In this document: one piece after another, positions 1-10,947 of the stretch | Layout of the letters: each line of letters opens with the position of its first letter | Position numbering within the stretch: position 1 is the first letter of the stretch | NCBI GenBank assembly: GCA_015060325.1 | Contig: SUYQ01000007.1 | Span: forward strand, 1 to 64,000 | Direction of reading: 5' to 3' | From: Bacteroidales bacterium | GTDB lineage: Bacteria; Bacteroidota; Bacteroidia; Bacteroidales; UBA932 | DNA: 64,000 nt | Position numbers and translations under genes: made by a program | The notes under the pieces: model-generated | Database searches by the model: none | What the model saw: the letters and a program-made list of their open reading frames with translations, nothing else | Told to the model about the DNA's origin: nothing

Positions 1-27
1 ACTATGGAAAGTATCATCGGATGTAAG

Positions 28-125
28 GAACCGCCGTATGCGGACCCGCATGTACGGTGGTGTGAGAGGTCGGTAAACGAAAGTAGGAGATAAACTCCAT
101 TACTTTCGTTTACCTCCTACTCGAT
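28..125 (+). mobile_element. 3' end of a group II intron (domains V and VI)
   Basis: Positions 31-38 pair with 53-60 (one G-U), enclosing a smaller stem 39-43/46-50: the size and shape of a group II intron domain V. A long stem follows (73-85 with 101-113, continued by 86-89 with 95-98), fitting domain VI. The stretch ends in CTACTCGAT, which I recall as the usual 3' terminus of Bacteroides group II introns. The catalytic core and any reverse transcriptase/maturase ORF would lie left of the window. The 3' splice point is most likely at 124-125. Identification rests on the folding pattern and remembered family consensus, not on a search. Confidence 0.75.
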
Positions 126-515
126 TCTAGCTTGTTTCCTTTTGTGTGTAATTCCGGTTGTTTTGCATTTTTCTGCATCATCGGCACAAAGCATGCGGAG
201 CGAGCCCTTTGGCGTAGCTCGCGCAGCCTGCTTTGAGGAGCTGGCTGGCGTATCTGGCAGCTCCGTTGGGCTGTACTACGCAATGATCAGATGCCACAGA
301 CAATGACGTCAATAAATCCGTCGTTTCATTGACGTCGAAAGGGCTAAACAAACGTTTTATCATGGAAATTGCACTTCTCGTCAAAATAAACCCTGTTTCA
401 TTGACGTCGTTTCTGTCGGATGAATATATAAAATCTGTTGCTGATATGAGAATTCCATAATTTTCAGCTGATTAGGTGTTTATGGACACTTAAGTCATTA
501 TAAATCAGCATCTTG
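126..515. other. gene-poor structured stretch after the intron
   Basis: No convincing gene; a 68-codon minus-strand ORF (178-384) has no recognisable features. Two adjacent hairpins are visible: 187-193 (caaagca) pairs with 229-235, containing an inner gagc/gctc stem, and 237-243 (ggagctg) pairs with 258-264. Further right the 9-mer ATTGACGTC occurs three times, at 305-313 (reverse) and at about 329-337 and 400-408 (forward). This may be the interrupted exon or target locus of the intron. Function unknown. Confidence 0.4.
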
Positions 516-558
516 CCTAGCAATACGGTGGGTTAAAATGACCCACCGTATTGCTAGG
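516..558 (-). terminator. perfect 18-bp hairpin after the pseudouridine synthase gene
   Basis: 516-533 is the exact reverse complement of 541-558, with a 7-nt loop (534-540). It lies 22 bp beyond the stop codon of the leftward operon and is a likely transcription end. No clear U tract follows on either strand, so it could also be a processing or attenuation hairpin. Confidence 0.6.
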
Positions 559-580
559 TATGTTGTTGAGCATCAATGTG

Positions 581-2635
581 TTATGTGTCTATGGGATAGC
601 AGAGTTGGCGGGATGTGAATGTGAGTTCGGCGCCCGTAGCAGGGTGGCGGAAAGTGATGCTGAGGGCGTGCAGGTGCAGACGATAGTGGTATATGTGTGA
701 CATTTCGTCATAAGACGTCTCTGCGCATCTGTGGGTCTGATCAGGAGCTTCGATTGACCAGCCGCCGTAGAGCAGGTCGCCGAGGATAGGGGAGCCCAGG
801 CCAAGGGCATGGGCGCAATGGACGCGCAGCTGGTGGGTGCGGCCGGTGACCGGCCGCAGAAGCAGGTCTGCTGTGTTGTCCGGATGTATCCGGACGATTT
901 CGTATTCCGTGTGAGCCGGCTTGCCATGCTGAAAGTCTACCTTCTGGCGTGGTCTTTCGTCGTAGTCTGCTGAAAGTGGCAGGTCTATGCATCCGGCAGA
1001 TGTTTCTATCCACTGTCTCTCCATAGGTTGTGAAGACAACTGAGACTCCTTGGCGGACGCAGTGGCCGGGAATGTTACTTCTGCCACTGAGACGGGAATA
1101 TCCTGGAGGGCAACCCTTGCCATGTAGGTCTTGCGGACCGAGTGTTCTGCGAACTGTTGTCTCAGAGCAGATGCTGCCTTTTCAGTCTTGGCAAATACCA
1201 TGATTCCTGAGGTGTCCATGTCAAGACGGTGAACGGCGTGTACTCCTGCTGGGTCAGTATTCATCTCCGTGCCTTGATTGAAACATAGAACGGTTGTCAG
1301 GTATTCTTCAAGGGATATTCTTCTGTCTAGTCCTGGAACTGATGGCATCCCGCTTGGTTTTTCGGCTATGACGACATGATCATCTTCATATATGATCACC
1401 GGTGTAGGTGTCATCGTCCCGTCTGCTCGAAATCCTGAAGGTCCTGACTCCAGCCCTTTCATCATGTATCCCAGCAGCGGGCCGCATTTGCTGGTGCATG
1501 ACGGATAGAAGTGACCGTGGGTCCGGACGGCCGTTTCTGGTGATCTGCCGTACCAGAATTCTCCCATTGCAAGCGGTTCAAGCCCATTGCGGTAGGCATA
1601 TTCGAGCAGCTTAGGTGCTGCACATTCTCCTGTGCCTCCAGGAGGGGTAAGACCGTGAGATGCAAAGATTTCTGCAATAGATGACGATTCACCGAGTGCA
1701 TTATGAACAATGTACTGTCTGAATATCCATTCCTGCAGTTCATCTGACATTCTGGCACGTTCGACCTTGAGGGAGGAAATCTCATCGTGAATGACCTGTA
1801 CCTGTGCCTGTAACTCTGCAATCTTTTCCTCCCACATAGCTTTGAAACGTCTGAATTCAGCTTTTTCATGCTGGCTTTCCTTTATCAATCCAGCCAATAC
1901 ATGTGGATCGGATGTCATGCTTCTCATATCCTCGCGTCTGATGCGGTTTCCGGCCATCTGCATTCTGTATCCGGATATGGCTTGATCCCTGGTCTGTGTA
2001 ACTGTCCGTAATTCAGATTCCAAAGAGAGCAACCGGTCGGAATTGGACAGAGTGTAAATACGATGATTGATCTTGGTGATCTCAGCCTCGCGGATCTTGA
2101 AGTGACCTTGCGGGGTGCAAAGGTCGAAGACCGGCGGGACGAAGCCATCGATGTGGCTTCGGCCTCCGACGTTGCCGGAGAAGGCGGCGATGTAGCAGAG
2201 ATCTCTCGACTCGCTTCGCTCGCTCGAGATGACAGAAGGGTGCTCGCTCGAGATGACAGATGAGTGCTCGCTCGGGATGACAGAAGGGTGCTCGCTCGAG
2301 ATGACAGAAGGGTGCTCGCTCGGGATGACAGAAGGGTGCTCGTTTGAGATGACAGATGAGTGGTCGCTCGAGATGACAGAAGGGTGCTCGCTCGGGATGA
2401 CAGAAGGGTGCTCGTTTGGGACGACAGAAGGGTGCTCGCTCGGGAGGCGGCAGATCAGGACGCCGAGCATCTTGCCTTCTGCGAAGGCTTCCGCCAGCGA
2501 CAGGTCGCTGGCGATCCGTTCCGTCACGATCCGTGCCGCTTCCAGCACTGCCGGATGCGGCGCATAACGGAACGGATCCGTAAAGCCATTGAACGGTCCC
2601 TCAAATGTAAACTCTTCTGGAAACAGGTGGATCAA
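581..2635 (-). CDS. RluA-family pseudouridine synthase with repeat-derived insertion
   Basis: 684 codons if started at TTG (2635-2633), which shares bases with the stop of the upstream nth gene (TTGA); no better start is in frame upstream. The C-terminal half is a RluA-type pseudouridine synthase: the catalytic motif HRLDMDTSG puts the nucleophile Asp near residue 472, and a GRTHQLRVH motif follows. It should isomerise uridines in rRNA or tRNA. The N-terminal region starts with a FTFEGPFNGFTDPFRY stretch, as I recall for long Bacteroidales RluA homologues, followed by a coiled coil (about residues 180-320). Odd: residues about 62-146 are translated hairpin repeat DNA, with nine tandem octapeptides of the type EHPSVIPS and one complete copy reading SERSESRDL. 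Whether this variant is active is unknown. Confidence 0.85.
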   Translation of the reverse strand: MIHLFPEEFTFEGPFNGFTDPFRYAPHPAVLEAARIVTERIASDLSLAEAFAEGKMLGVLICRLPSEHPSVVPNEHPSVIPSEHPSVISSDHSSVISNEHPSVIPSEHPSVISSEHPSVIPSEHSSVISSEHPSVISSERSESRDLCYIAAFSGNVGGRSHIDGFVPPVFDLCTPQGHFKIREAEITKINHRIYTLSNSDRLLSLESELRTVTQTRDQAISGYRMQMAGNRIRREDMRSMTSDPHVLAGLIKESQHEKAEFRRFKAMWEEKIAELQAQVQVIHDEISSLKVERARMSDELQEWIFRQYIVHNALGESSSIAEIFASHGLTPPGGTGECAAPKLLEYAYRNGLEPLAMGEFWYGRSPETAVRTHGHFYPSCTSKCGPLLGYMMKGLESGPSGFRADGTMTPTPVIIYEDDHVVIAEKPSGMPSVPGLDRRISLEEYLTTVLCFNQGTEMNTDPAGVHAVHRLDMDTSGIMVFAKTEKAASALRQQFAEHSVRKTYMARVALQDIPVSVAEVTFPATASAKESQLSSQPMERQWIETSAGCIDLPLSADYDERPRQKVDFQHGKPAHTEYEIVRIHPDNTADLLLRPVTGRTHQLRVHCAHALGLGSPILGDLLYGGWSIEAPDQTHRCAETSYDEMSHIYHYRLHLHALSITFRHPATGAELTFTSRQLCYPIDT
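2199..2450 (-). repeat. hairpin repeat copy plus nine 24-bp tandem units inside a gene
   Basis: A complete type-A hairpin copy (2199-2234, minus orientation) is followed by nine 24-bp units (2235-2450), each a left half of the hairpin plus a short spacer. Units differ at a few positions (cgctcg/cgtttg, gagatg/gggatg), so they expanded and then drifted. All units keep the reading frame of the host gene. Confidence 0.9.
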
Positions 2636-3276
2636 AGCACTAGATTGTTCAGTTTATACTCCCGGCATACACTCTGAAGGCCGCATGATGCGCATTTGGG
2701 CTTGCGCGCAGTACATACATACCTGCCGTGCAATATGAGCCAATGGTGAGCTTTGGGACGTAGCTCGGGTGCAAAGCCGCTTGTCAGGTCACGTTCGACC
2801 GCCTCTACTGTCTCCCCGTCAGAAAGACCGAGACGTCTGGATACGCGGAATACATGTGTGTCTACGGCTATGACCGGCTTGTCGTAAATTACCGAAGCGA
2901 TGACATTGGCCGTCTTTCTTCCCACTCCGGGCAATGTCTCCAGCAGTTCAGGTTCGGAAGGTACGATGCCGGAGAAATCCGACACAAGTTTCCGGGCCAT
3001 TCCTATCAGATGCTTTGCCTTGTTGTTTGGAAACGATATGGATTTTATAAGGTCGTAGACTTCCTCAAATGATGCTGCAGCCAGATCCTTGGGTTCCGGA
3101 AAACGCTTGAAGATCAATGGTGTATGCATGTTGACCCGTTTGTCGGTGCATTGTGCTGAGAGTATTACAGCTATCAAAAGGTGAAACGGTGTGTCGTAAT
3201 GGAGCTCCGTTTCAGCACTCTCCATATTCTCGGAAAACCATGCGGTCACATGGCGGTAAAGTTCCTTGATTCCCAT
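2632..3276 (-). CDS. nth: Endonuclease III (DNA glycosylase/AP lyase)
   Basis: 214 residues, normal length for Nth. It removes oxidised pyrimidines and cleaves the abasic site in base-excision repair. Visible features: the helix-hairpin-helix LPGVGRKTANV carrying the catalytic lysine, the VDTHVFRVSRRLG stretch carrying the catalytic aspartate, and four C-terminal cysteines (CTARKPKCASC...VC) that hold a [4Fe-4S] cluster. It lies between the FtsE-like gene (1-nt gap) and the pseudouridine synthase gene (stop/start overlap), so the three are probably co-transcribed leftwards. Confidence 0.96.
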   Translation of the reverse strand: MGIKELYRHVTAWFSENMESAETELHYDTPFHLLIAVILSAQCTDKRVNMHTPLIFKRFPEPKDLAAASFEEVYDLIKSISFPNNKAKHLIGMARKLVSDFSGIVPSEPELLETLPGVGRKTANVIASVIYDKPVIAVDTHVFRVSRRLGLSDGETVEAVERDLTSGFAPELRPKAHHWLILHGRYVCTARKPKCASCGLQSVCREYKLNNLVL

Positions 3277-3277
3277 A

Positions 3278-3991
3278 TCAGATGGTTATATCCAGTTCGG
3301 CAGGGTTGTCGGATGTCTGTTCGGTGCAATGTTCATTCTTGCAGACGAAGACTCTGCCAGGGTATTTCTCGAAGATCTGCTTGTTGTGAGTGACCATCAC
3401 GATCGCAGTACCTTTTTCTATGTTTATTTTGGTCAGAAGGGTGAGTATGCCGTCTGCTGTTTCTGTGTCAAGATTTCCTGTCGGTTCGTCCGCTATGATG
3501 ACCTCCGGCTCATTGAGGATAGATCGGGCGATGGCTATACGCTGCTGCTCGCCTCCGGAAAGCTGGTGGGGCATCTTGTGGGCCTTGCGTTCCATTCCGA
3601 CCGCCGTCAATACCTCCGAAATACGCTGATCTGTTTTCGCCTTGTCTTTCCAGCCCGTGGCCTTGAGGACAAACTTGAGGTTGTCTTCCACACTCCTGTC
3701 CATAAGGAGCTGAAAGTCCTGAAAAACCACTCCTAATTTTCTTCTGAGGTATGGGATGTCTCTTTTCCTGATGTTCTTCAGTGAATATCCGCATGCGGTG
3801 CCCTCTCCCTCCTTCAAAGGATTTTCAGCCGTGATGGTCCTGATTATGGATGTTTTGCCTGTACCTACCTTTCCGACGATATATACGAAATCGCTTGGGT
3901 AGATATCCATGTCAAGTGAATAGATTACAGTAGCTTCGCCGTTGAGTATGTCGGCATTTCTGAATGAGATAATAGGGCTGTTTTCAGACAT
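3278..3991 (-). CDS. ftsE: FtsE-like ABC transporter ATPase
   Basis: 237 residues from ATG 3991; the ORF can be extended eight codons upstream, but that stretch (MSLIIFFT) is unlike the family. It shows Walker [10 protein letters not shown] near residue 41, signature LSGGEQQR and Walker B VIIADEP, the order and size of FtsE. With FtsX, FtsE relays division signals to peptidoglycan hydrolases at the septum. No ftsX is nearby, so the partner must be elsewhere; LolD-like function is the alternative. First gene of the leftward nth operon. Confidence 0.8.
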   Translation of the reverse strand: MSENSPIISFRNADILNGEATVIYSLDMDIYPSDFVYIVGKVGTGKTSIIRTITAENPLKEGEGTACGYSLKNIRKRDIPYLRRKLGVVFQDFQLLMDRSVEDNLKFVLKATGWKDKAKTDQRISEVLTAVGMERKAHKMPHQLSGGEQQRIAIARSILNEPEVIIADEPTGNLDTETADGILTLLTKINIEKGTAIVMVTHNKQIFEKYPGRVFVCKNEHCTEQTSDNPAELDITI

Positions 3992-4013
3992 AGTAAAAAA
4001 TATGATTAATGAC

Positions 4014-4042
4014 ACAAATATAGTGGAAAATGGTTAAATTTG
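4014..4042. promoter_or_regulatory. divergent candidate -7 elements
   Basis: Two TAnnTTTG matches lie back to back: TATATTTG on the minus strand (4021-4014), 22 bp before the ftsE-like ATG, and TAAATTTG on the plus strand (4035-4042), 15 bp before the TPR gene. No clean -33 TTTG was found for either, so the assignment rests on the -7 match and position. Confidence 0.5.
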
Positions 4043-4057
4043 TAAAATTTTTGTTTG

Positions 4058-7000
4058 ATGATGAACAGTAAATCAATTATAGCCGGTTTGTGTGCACTGA
4101 CAATGTCTTTCGCTGGTCTTTCTGCGATGGATGACGGTGCCGGCTCCCGATTGCATGAGACTGCACCCAGAGAATTCAGAAAAGCTCTTGAACTTCAGCA
4201 TCGCGGTATGCATAACAGGGCTTCGATGATGATGCGTGGGGTTGCCCGTGATTATAGAAACACTGACCCGGAAGGTTATGCGGTGCTTTGTGATGTGGTT
4301 ATGAACGTCAGTGCCTATGATGCACGAATGGACGATTATCTGGAACGTAACCCACATTCTGTCATCGCTTCGCAGATCAGGTTCCATCATGCATTGAACC
4401 TGTTTGAAGAGCTTGATTATAAGAGCGCATATGCTATCTTTGAGCAGGTTCCGGCATCGCATATGAGTGATGCGGATCTTGATGAGTATCTGTTCAAGAA
4501 GGCATATTGCGAATTGGAGGTCGGGGATATGGAAAGAGCCCTGCTGCAGTTCGAGGATATCGTGAAGCGGCCTGTTTCAGACTTTACTGCTCCGTCCAGA
4601 TATTCCATAGCCTATATAAACTACGAGAAGGGAAACTATCTCCAGGCTCTGGAATGGTTTGAGAAGGCATCGGCTGACCGCAGATTTTCCGAAATTTCGG
4701 AATACTACATAATGGAGTGCCGTTTCCTTCTGAAGGATTACGCTTATGTCGCTAAGTATGGTGAGAAGGTATATGAGCGCGTATCGAAGGAACGTAAGCC
4801 GTTCCTGGCCCGTATCCTGTCCGAGTCCATGCTTGTTCAGGGTAATGCGGAGAAGGCGAGGAAATACTATGATCTATCCATCAATGCGGAAGAACTGAAG
4901 CACACCAGGGCAGACTGGTTCTACAGCGGTTCCGTACTGTATGCCGTAAAGGACTACAAAGGAGCGATCGAAAGTTTCAACCAGATGGGACCGAAGACCG
5001 ACTCGATAGGACAGGTCGCAAATTATCATCTTGGATTCAGTTATATCCAGACCAGGAACAAGGTTGCTGCGCTTGAGGCATTCCGTGAGGCGTCCGCTTA
5101 TCCTTATGATCTGTCCATAGCCGAGGATGCGCACTTCAACTGGGCCAAGCTTGCGTTTGACATCAATAATGATCCTTCTGTATTCCAGGATTATATGACC
5201 AGATATTCTGAAAAGGAGAAGGATGACAGGATTTACAGCTATATCGCTGTCGCAGCCCTTCACAACCGTGATTATGAAGCAGCTGTTGATGCCTATGGAA
5301 TGATAGATGAGCTCGATGATGATATGTCGAACAACTACATGAAGGCCAATTATCTGAGAGCAAATCAGTTGATATCTTCCGGCTCATATCGTCTCGCTGC
5401 AAATTATCTCAAGGTGGCAGGTTACTATTCCGACAAGTCGAGCCGTTTCAATCATCTCACCCGTTTCTGGCTGGCAGAATCATATTACCGTAACGATCAG
5501 TTCGGGCTGGCCAGGGAACTGTTCATGGACTTGTATAATATCTCGGCTCTGAACCGCCAGCCGGAGTCCTATCTCATACCATATAACATAGCATACTGCT
5601 ACTACAAGGAAGGTGATTATCCGTCTGCCGCCCAATGGTTTGAACGCTATCTCAGTCAGCCTTCCGTGACATTCCGCAAGGATGCCCTGGAACGTACCGC
5701 CGACTGCCATTTCATCAGAAAGGAATACAAGAAGGCCTCGGAATGCTATGATAAGGTGATAAAGGATTACTTTGATGTAAACGATGTCTATCCTTATTAT
5801 CAGTCTGCCATCTCTTACGGACTTTCCGGTAATATGGCCAAAAAGATAGACCTTCTGTCAAATGTAATGGATGCAGATCCGTCTGTCAGGTTTTATCCTG
5901 AAGCTTTATATGAACTGGGACGCTCATATGTCGTTCGCGAGGATGATGAAAATGCATTCAGCTGCTTCCGCCTCCTTGCCGACAGCGTCAAGGACAGTAC
6001 ATACGTGGCAAGGGCGTATATCGAGATGGGATCGCTTTCCAGAAACAGGTCACAGTTTGCGGAGGCTTTGGATTATTATAAGGAAGTAGTGGAAGAGATG
6101 CCGCTGTCAGGCTACGCAGATGTGGCACTGGCTGCCATCGAGTCCGTATATCAGACCAAGAATGATCCCGAATCATATATCAGATATATCGAATCTATAG
6201 GCAAGGGTGAATCGAAGACATCTGATGAACGTGAGGATATGATATTCAATTCCGCAGAACAGATATATCTGACGGAGAATTATCAGAAGGCATTGAATTC
6301 GCTTCAGGCCTATCTCGATAAATATCCTTCTGGCAAATATGCTTATAAGGCTGATTTCTACAAGGCGGAATCATATCGTATGTTGGGCAAGTATGAACAG
6401 GCGTGTGACAACTATCAGAAGGTTATCCAGGCCGGTGAGGTTTCGTATGTGGAACAGGCAATGCTGCATTTTGCTGACCTGTCATATAAATTAGAGAAGT
6501 GGGAGGATGCCTTCGGTGGCTATTCGTCGCTTCATTCGTCAGCATCGCTTCCTAACAACAGGACCACAGCTCTCAAGGGTATGATGCGTTCGGCTTACAG
6601 ATGGCACAACTGGAGCGAGGCGATCAAAGCTGCTGATGATGTTTTGTACGAACCTTCATTTGGACCGGATATCAAACGCGAGGCCTCATACGTGAAGGCC
6701 AAGTCCTTGATGGCTACCAGCCGTAGAGCCGAAGCATTGGCTGCATTTGAGGGACTGGCTGCCGATGTCAGTGATGCATATGGAGCAGAGGCGGCATATC
6801 TTCTTATTCTGGACTGTTATGATAAGGGCGATTTCGCTGCTGTTGAAGATAAGGTCATGGCATTCAGCGACGCTGGCTCAAGACAGTTATACTGGATGGC
6901 CAAGAGCTTTATTGTGCTCGGCGATTCATTTGTGGATCAGGATAACCTCACTCAGGCAAAGGCGACTTTCGAAAGTATCAGGGATGGCTATCATCCTCAG

Positions 7001-7078
7001 GGCAGCGACGATGACATAATGGACAATGTGCGCATGCGACTGACCAGATTGGAGGAACTGATTTCTCAGAACAAATAA
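4058..7078 (+). CDS. Large secreted tetratricopeptide-repeat protein
   Basis: About 1006 residues. ATG at 4058 or 4061 is preferred over the TTG at 4055. The N-terminus (SIIAGLCALTMSFAGLSAM) is a signal peptide, so the protein is likely periplasmic or outer-membrane associated. The rest is a near-continuous array of TPR helices, for example YLQALEWFEKA, YKGAIESFNQM and YPSAAQWFERY. TPR arrays are scaffolds for protein complexes; no enzyme motif is visible. An outer-membrane barrel gene follows after only 10 nt, so the pair is probably co-transcribed and may act together at the outer membrane. Exact role unknown. Confidence 0.85.
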   Translation: MMNSKSIIAGLCALTMSFAGLSAMDDGAGSRLHETAPREFRKALELQHRGMHNRASMMMRGVARDYRNTDPEGYAVLCDVVMNVSAYDARMDDYLERNPHSVIASQIRFHHALNLFEELDYKSAYAIFEQVPASHMSDADLDEYLFKKAYCELEVGDMERALLQFEDIVKRPVSDFTAPSRYSIAYINYEKGNYLQALEWFEKASADRRFSEISEYYIMECRFLLKDYAYVAKYGEKVYERVSKERKPFLARILSESMLVQGNAEKARKYYDLSINAEELKHTRADWFYSGSVLYAVKDYKGAIESFNQMGPKTDSIGQVANYHLGFSYIQTRNKVAALEAFREASAYPYDLSIAEDAHFNWAKLAFDINNDPSVFQDYMTRYSEKEKDDRIYSYIAVAALHNRDYEAAVDAYGMIDELDDDMSNNYMKANYLRANQLISSGSYRLAANYLKVAGYYSDKSSRFNHLTRFWLAESYYRNDQFGLARELFMDLYNISALNRQPESYLIPYNIAYCYYKEGDYPSAAQWFERYLSQPSVTFRKDALERTADCHFIRKEYKKASECYDKVIKDYFDVNDVYPYYQSAISYGLSGNMAKKIDLLSNVMDADPSVRFYPEALYELGRSYVVREDDENAFSCFRLLADSVKDSTYVARAYIEMGSLSRNRSQFAEALDYYKEVVEEMPLSGYADVALAAIESVYQTKNDPESYIRYIESIGKGESKTSDEREDMIFNSAEQIYLTENYQKALNSLQAYLDKYPSGKYAYKADFYKAESYRMLGKYEQACDNYQKVIQAGEVSYVEQAMLHFADLSYKLEKWEDAFGGYSSLHSSASLPNNRTTALKGMMRSAYRWHNWSEAIKAADDVLYEPSFGPDIKREASYVKAKSLMATSRRAEALAAFEGLAADVSDAYGAEAAYLLILDCYDKGDFAAVEDKVMAFSDAGSRQLYWMAKSFIVLGDSFVDQDNLTQAKATFESIRDGYHPQGSDDDIMDNVRMRLTRLEELISQNK

Positions 7079-7088
7079 ACCCACGACC

Positions 7089-8837
7089 ATGAACGTTAAA
7101 CATATATTTACATTGTCGGCCGTATTTTGTGTGGCTGCACCATTGGTTTCAGCACAGGAACTGGATCCAACTGTGGTGGTGAACAGGGCGTATGAAGGCA
7201 AGCTGGTTGAAATGCATAAGCCTGCGATAGAGATGGCTGTGCCTGATTCCGTCAATTCTTTTGCACTGGACTTTGATTATCTTGTTTTTGAAAAGCCGTA
7301 CAAGGGGGCGGATGGTTTTACTCCATATGTGCTGATGATGAAGCCGTCGTCTGCCGTATATGATCCGATGCGTTTGTATCTTAATGCCGGCGCCGGGTAT
7401 ACTCTCCATCCGACATTTGATCTGGTGTGGTCTCCTTTTAGAAGCCGTTCGTTCAAAATGGACGTATATGCTGTGCATAGATCGTATGTCGGCGACTACA
7501 GGGCATTTCGTCCTACCCTCCCGTCTGAAGGAACGTTGGTTGTGGACCGATGGCGTGAGTCGGGGGGTGATCAGGCCCACTGGAGAGGATACGATCTCAT
7601 GACTGAGGCTGGTGTCGATGGCCGTTATGAACTTTCAAAGTTGTCTCTCGGCTTTGATGTGTCGTATTATGGTCTTGCATCCAAGGATCTGAGGAAGAGA
7701 CGTATGTATGATGCGGTTGATTTTAAGATCGGGGTTTCGTCCAAGCCGCAGAATGCTTCTTATTTCAGGTATGACGCGCTGGCGACATACCGTTTTGCGG
7801 AAGACAAGGTCAAGTATTCGAATGCCGTCAATGACTATATCGGTGAGCATCTTTTCGATCTTGATCTGACCTTGGGCCAGGTGATAGGAGGAGGACATGA
7901 GATTTTGTTTGATGTAGGCGCAGAGGTTGCCGCTTATTCACACGCAGATATGTCAGTGACTGCGGGAGAACTCTACATGACTCCTCACTACGTTATGCGC
8001 AAGGGACGCTGGAACCTTGATGCCGGCGTGAGGATATCCAAGCTGCTGCGTTCAAAAAATGATGCCGGACTTTTCGGTGCTGCAGAACAGATCGTATATC
8101 CTGATATCACGGCTTCTTTTGATGTGATAAGGAATGCAATGCGTGCATATGCTGTTATCGGAGGTGGTAACAGACTTGATACTTATGCTTCTCTACTCGA
8201 CAGGAATCATCATTTTGACATGTCCTTTGGACGGGGAAGGCACCCTTTTATGGATGTTACGGTTGAGCGTGTGTCCGCTTCGCTCGGGCTGGAAGGAAGG
8301 ATAGCTTCCATATTCAGTTATGATCTGAGGACTGGATATGTAAATTATGCAGGTGCTCTTCTGGATGCAGTCATGATTGATACTGAATATCTTCCCGGAG
8401 CCGGTTATTCCCCTTATCAGAAATATTATGCTGCTCTTGATTGGCGTCTGGCATCTGATGCTTTCCGCTTTGATGGAAATGTCATGTATTCTTATGTGTG
8501 GGGTATAAGGAACGGTGCCGGACTCTTTCAGCCGGCTGCCTTGACAGGAGACGTCAGCTTTGAGTATAACTGGAACAGAAGGATTTATGCCGGGGTTGAC
8601 TGCAGGTTTGCGACTGCGCGTCATGGATCGGTGATTGATGTTACTGCTGCAGAGACGGTATATGAGGCAAAGATCCCTGGATATGCTGATCTTGGAATAT
8701 ATTTCGAATTTGCGGTGAATCGTGTTTTTTCTGTATGGGCCAGAGGAGGAAATCTTCTCAATATGTCCATCCAAAGGAACCCTCTTTATGTTGAAAAAGG
8801 CATCAATGCGACTGTCGGAATTTGCTTGAATTTGTAA
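7089..8837 (+). CDS. Predicted outer-membrane beta-barrel protein
   Basis: 582 residues with a signal peptide ending at VSAQ|E (about residue 23). The body alternates aromatic and polar residues in short strands (LYLNAGAGYTLHP, RAYAVIGGGNRL) and ends in a barrel-like strand ending in Leu (ATVGICLNL), as for TonB-dependent receptor-like or porin-like barrels. No plug domain or TonB box is evident, so a substrate cannot be named. It lies directly behind the TPR gene, and the gyrB promoter begins just after its stop. Confidence 0.7.
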   Translation: MNVKHIFTLSAVFCVAAPLVSAQELDPTVVVNRAYEGKLVEMHKPAIEMAVPDSVNSFALDFDYLVFEKPYKGADGFTPYVLMMKPSSAVYDPMRLYLNAGAGYTLHPTFDLVWSPFRSRSFKMDVYAVHRSYVGDYRAFRPTLPSEGTLVVDRWRESGGDQAHWRGYDLMTEAGVDGRYELSKLSLGFDVSYYGLASKDLRKRRMYDAVDFKIGVSSKPQNASYFRYDALATYRFAEDKVKYSNAVNDYIGEHLFDLDLTLGQVIGGGHEILFDVGAEVAAYSHADMSVTAGELYMTPHYVMRKGRWNLDAGVRISKLLRSKNDAGLFGAAEQIVYPDITASFDVIRNAMRAYAVIGGGNRLDTYASLLDRNHHFDMSFGRGRHPFMDVTVERVSASLGLEGRIASIFSYDLRTGYVNYAGALLDAVMIDTEYLPGAGYSPYQKYYAALDWRLASDAFRFDGNVMYSYVWGIRNGAGLFQPAALTGDVSFEYNWNRRIYAGVDCRFATARHGSVIDVTAAETVYEAKIPGYADLGIYFEFAVNRVFSVWARGGNLLNMSIQRNPLYVEKGINATVGICLNL

Positions 8838-8856
8838 TAAATTATTACTAAATTTG
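8826..8856 (+). promoter_or_regulatory. gyrB promoter
   Basis: TTG at 8826-8828, 20-nt spacer, then TAAATTTG at 8849-8856: the Bacteroidetes primary sigma pattern. It overlaps the end of the barrel gene and leaves a 5' leader of about 65 nt before the gyrB ATG. Confidence 0.65.
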
Positions 8857-8920
8857 TACGTTTGTTTTGGCTCGCATCAGATGGCGGTGCGGCATGTTTC
8901 AAAGATAAGAAAGTAAGTAA

Positions 8921-10918
<1,998 letters not shown>

Positions 10919-10947
10919 GCAGCAGCATATGCTGTAGATTATATGAT

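Noticed and set aside
187..264. Integron attC site
   Set aside because: The hairpins lack the paired RYYYAAC/GTTRRRY core sites and no integrase is seen.
178..384. 68-codon minus-strand ORF after the intron
   Set aside because: It runs through two hairpins, has no recognisable features and no promoter.
2229..2567. Plus-strand ORF of 112 codons over the tandem repeat
   Set aside because: Open only because the 24-bp units lack stops in several frames; the minus-strand synthase frame carries real domains.
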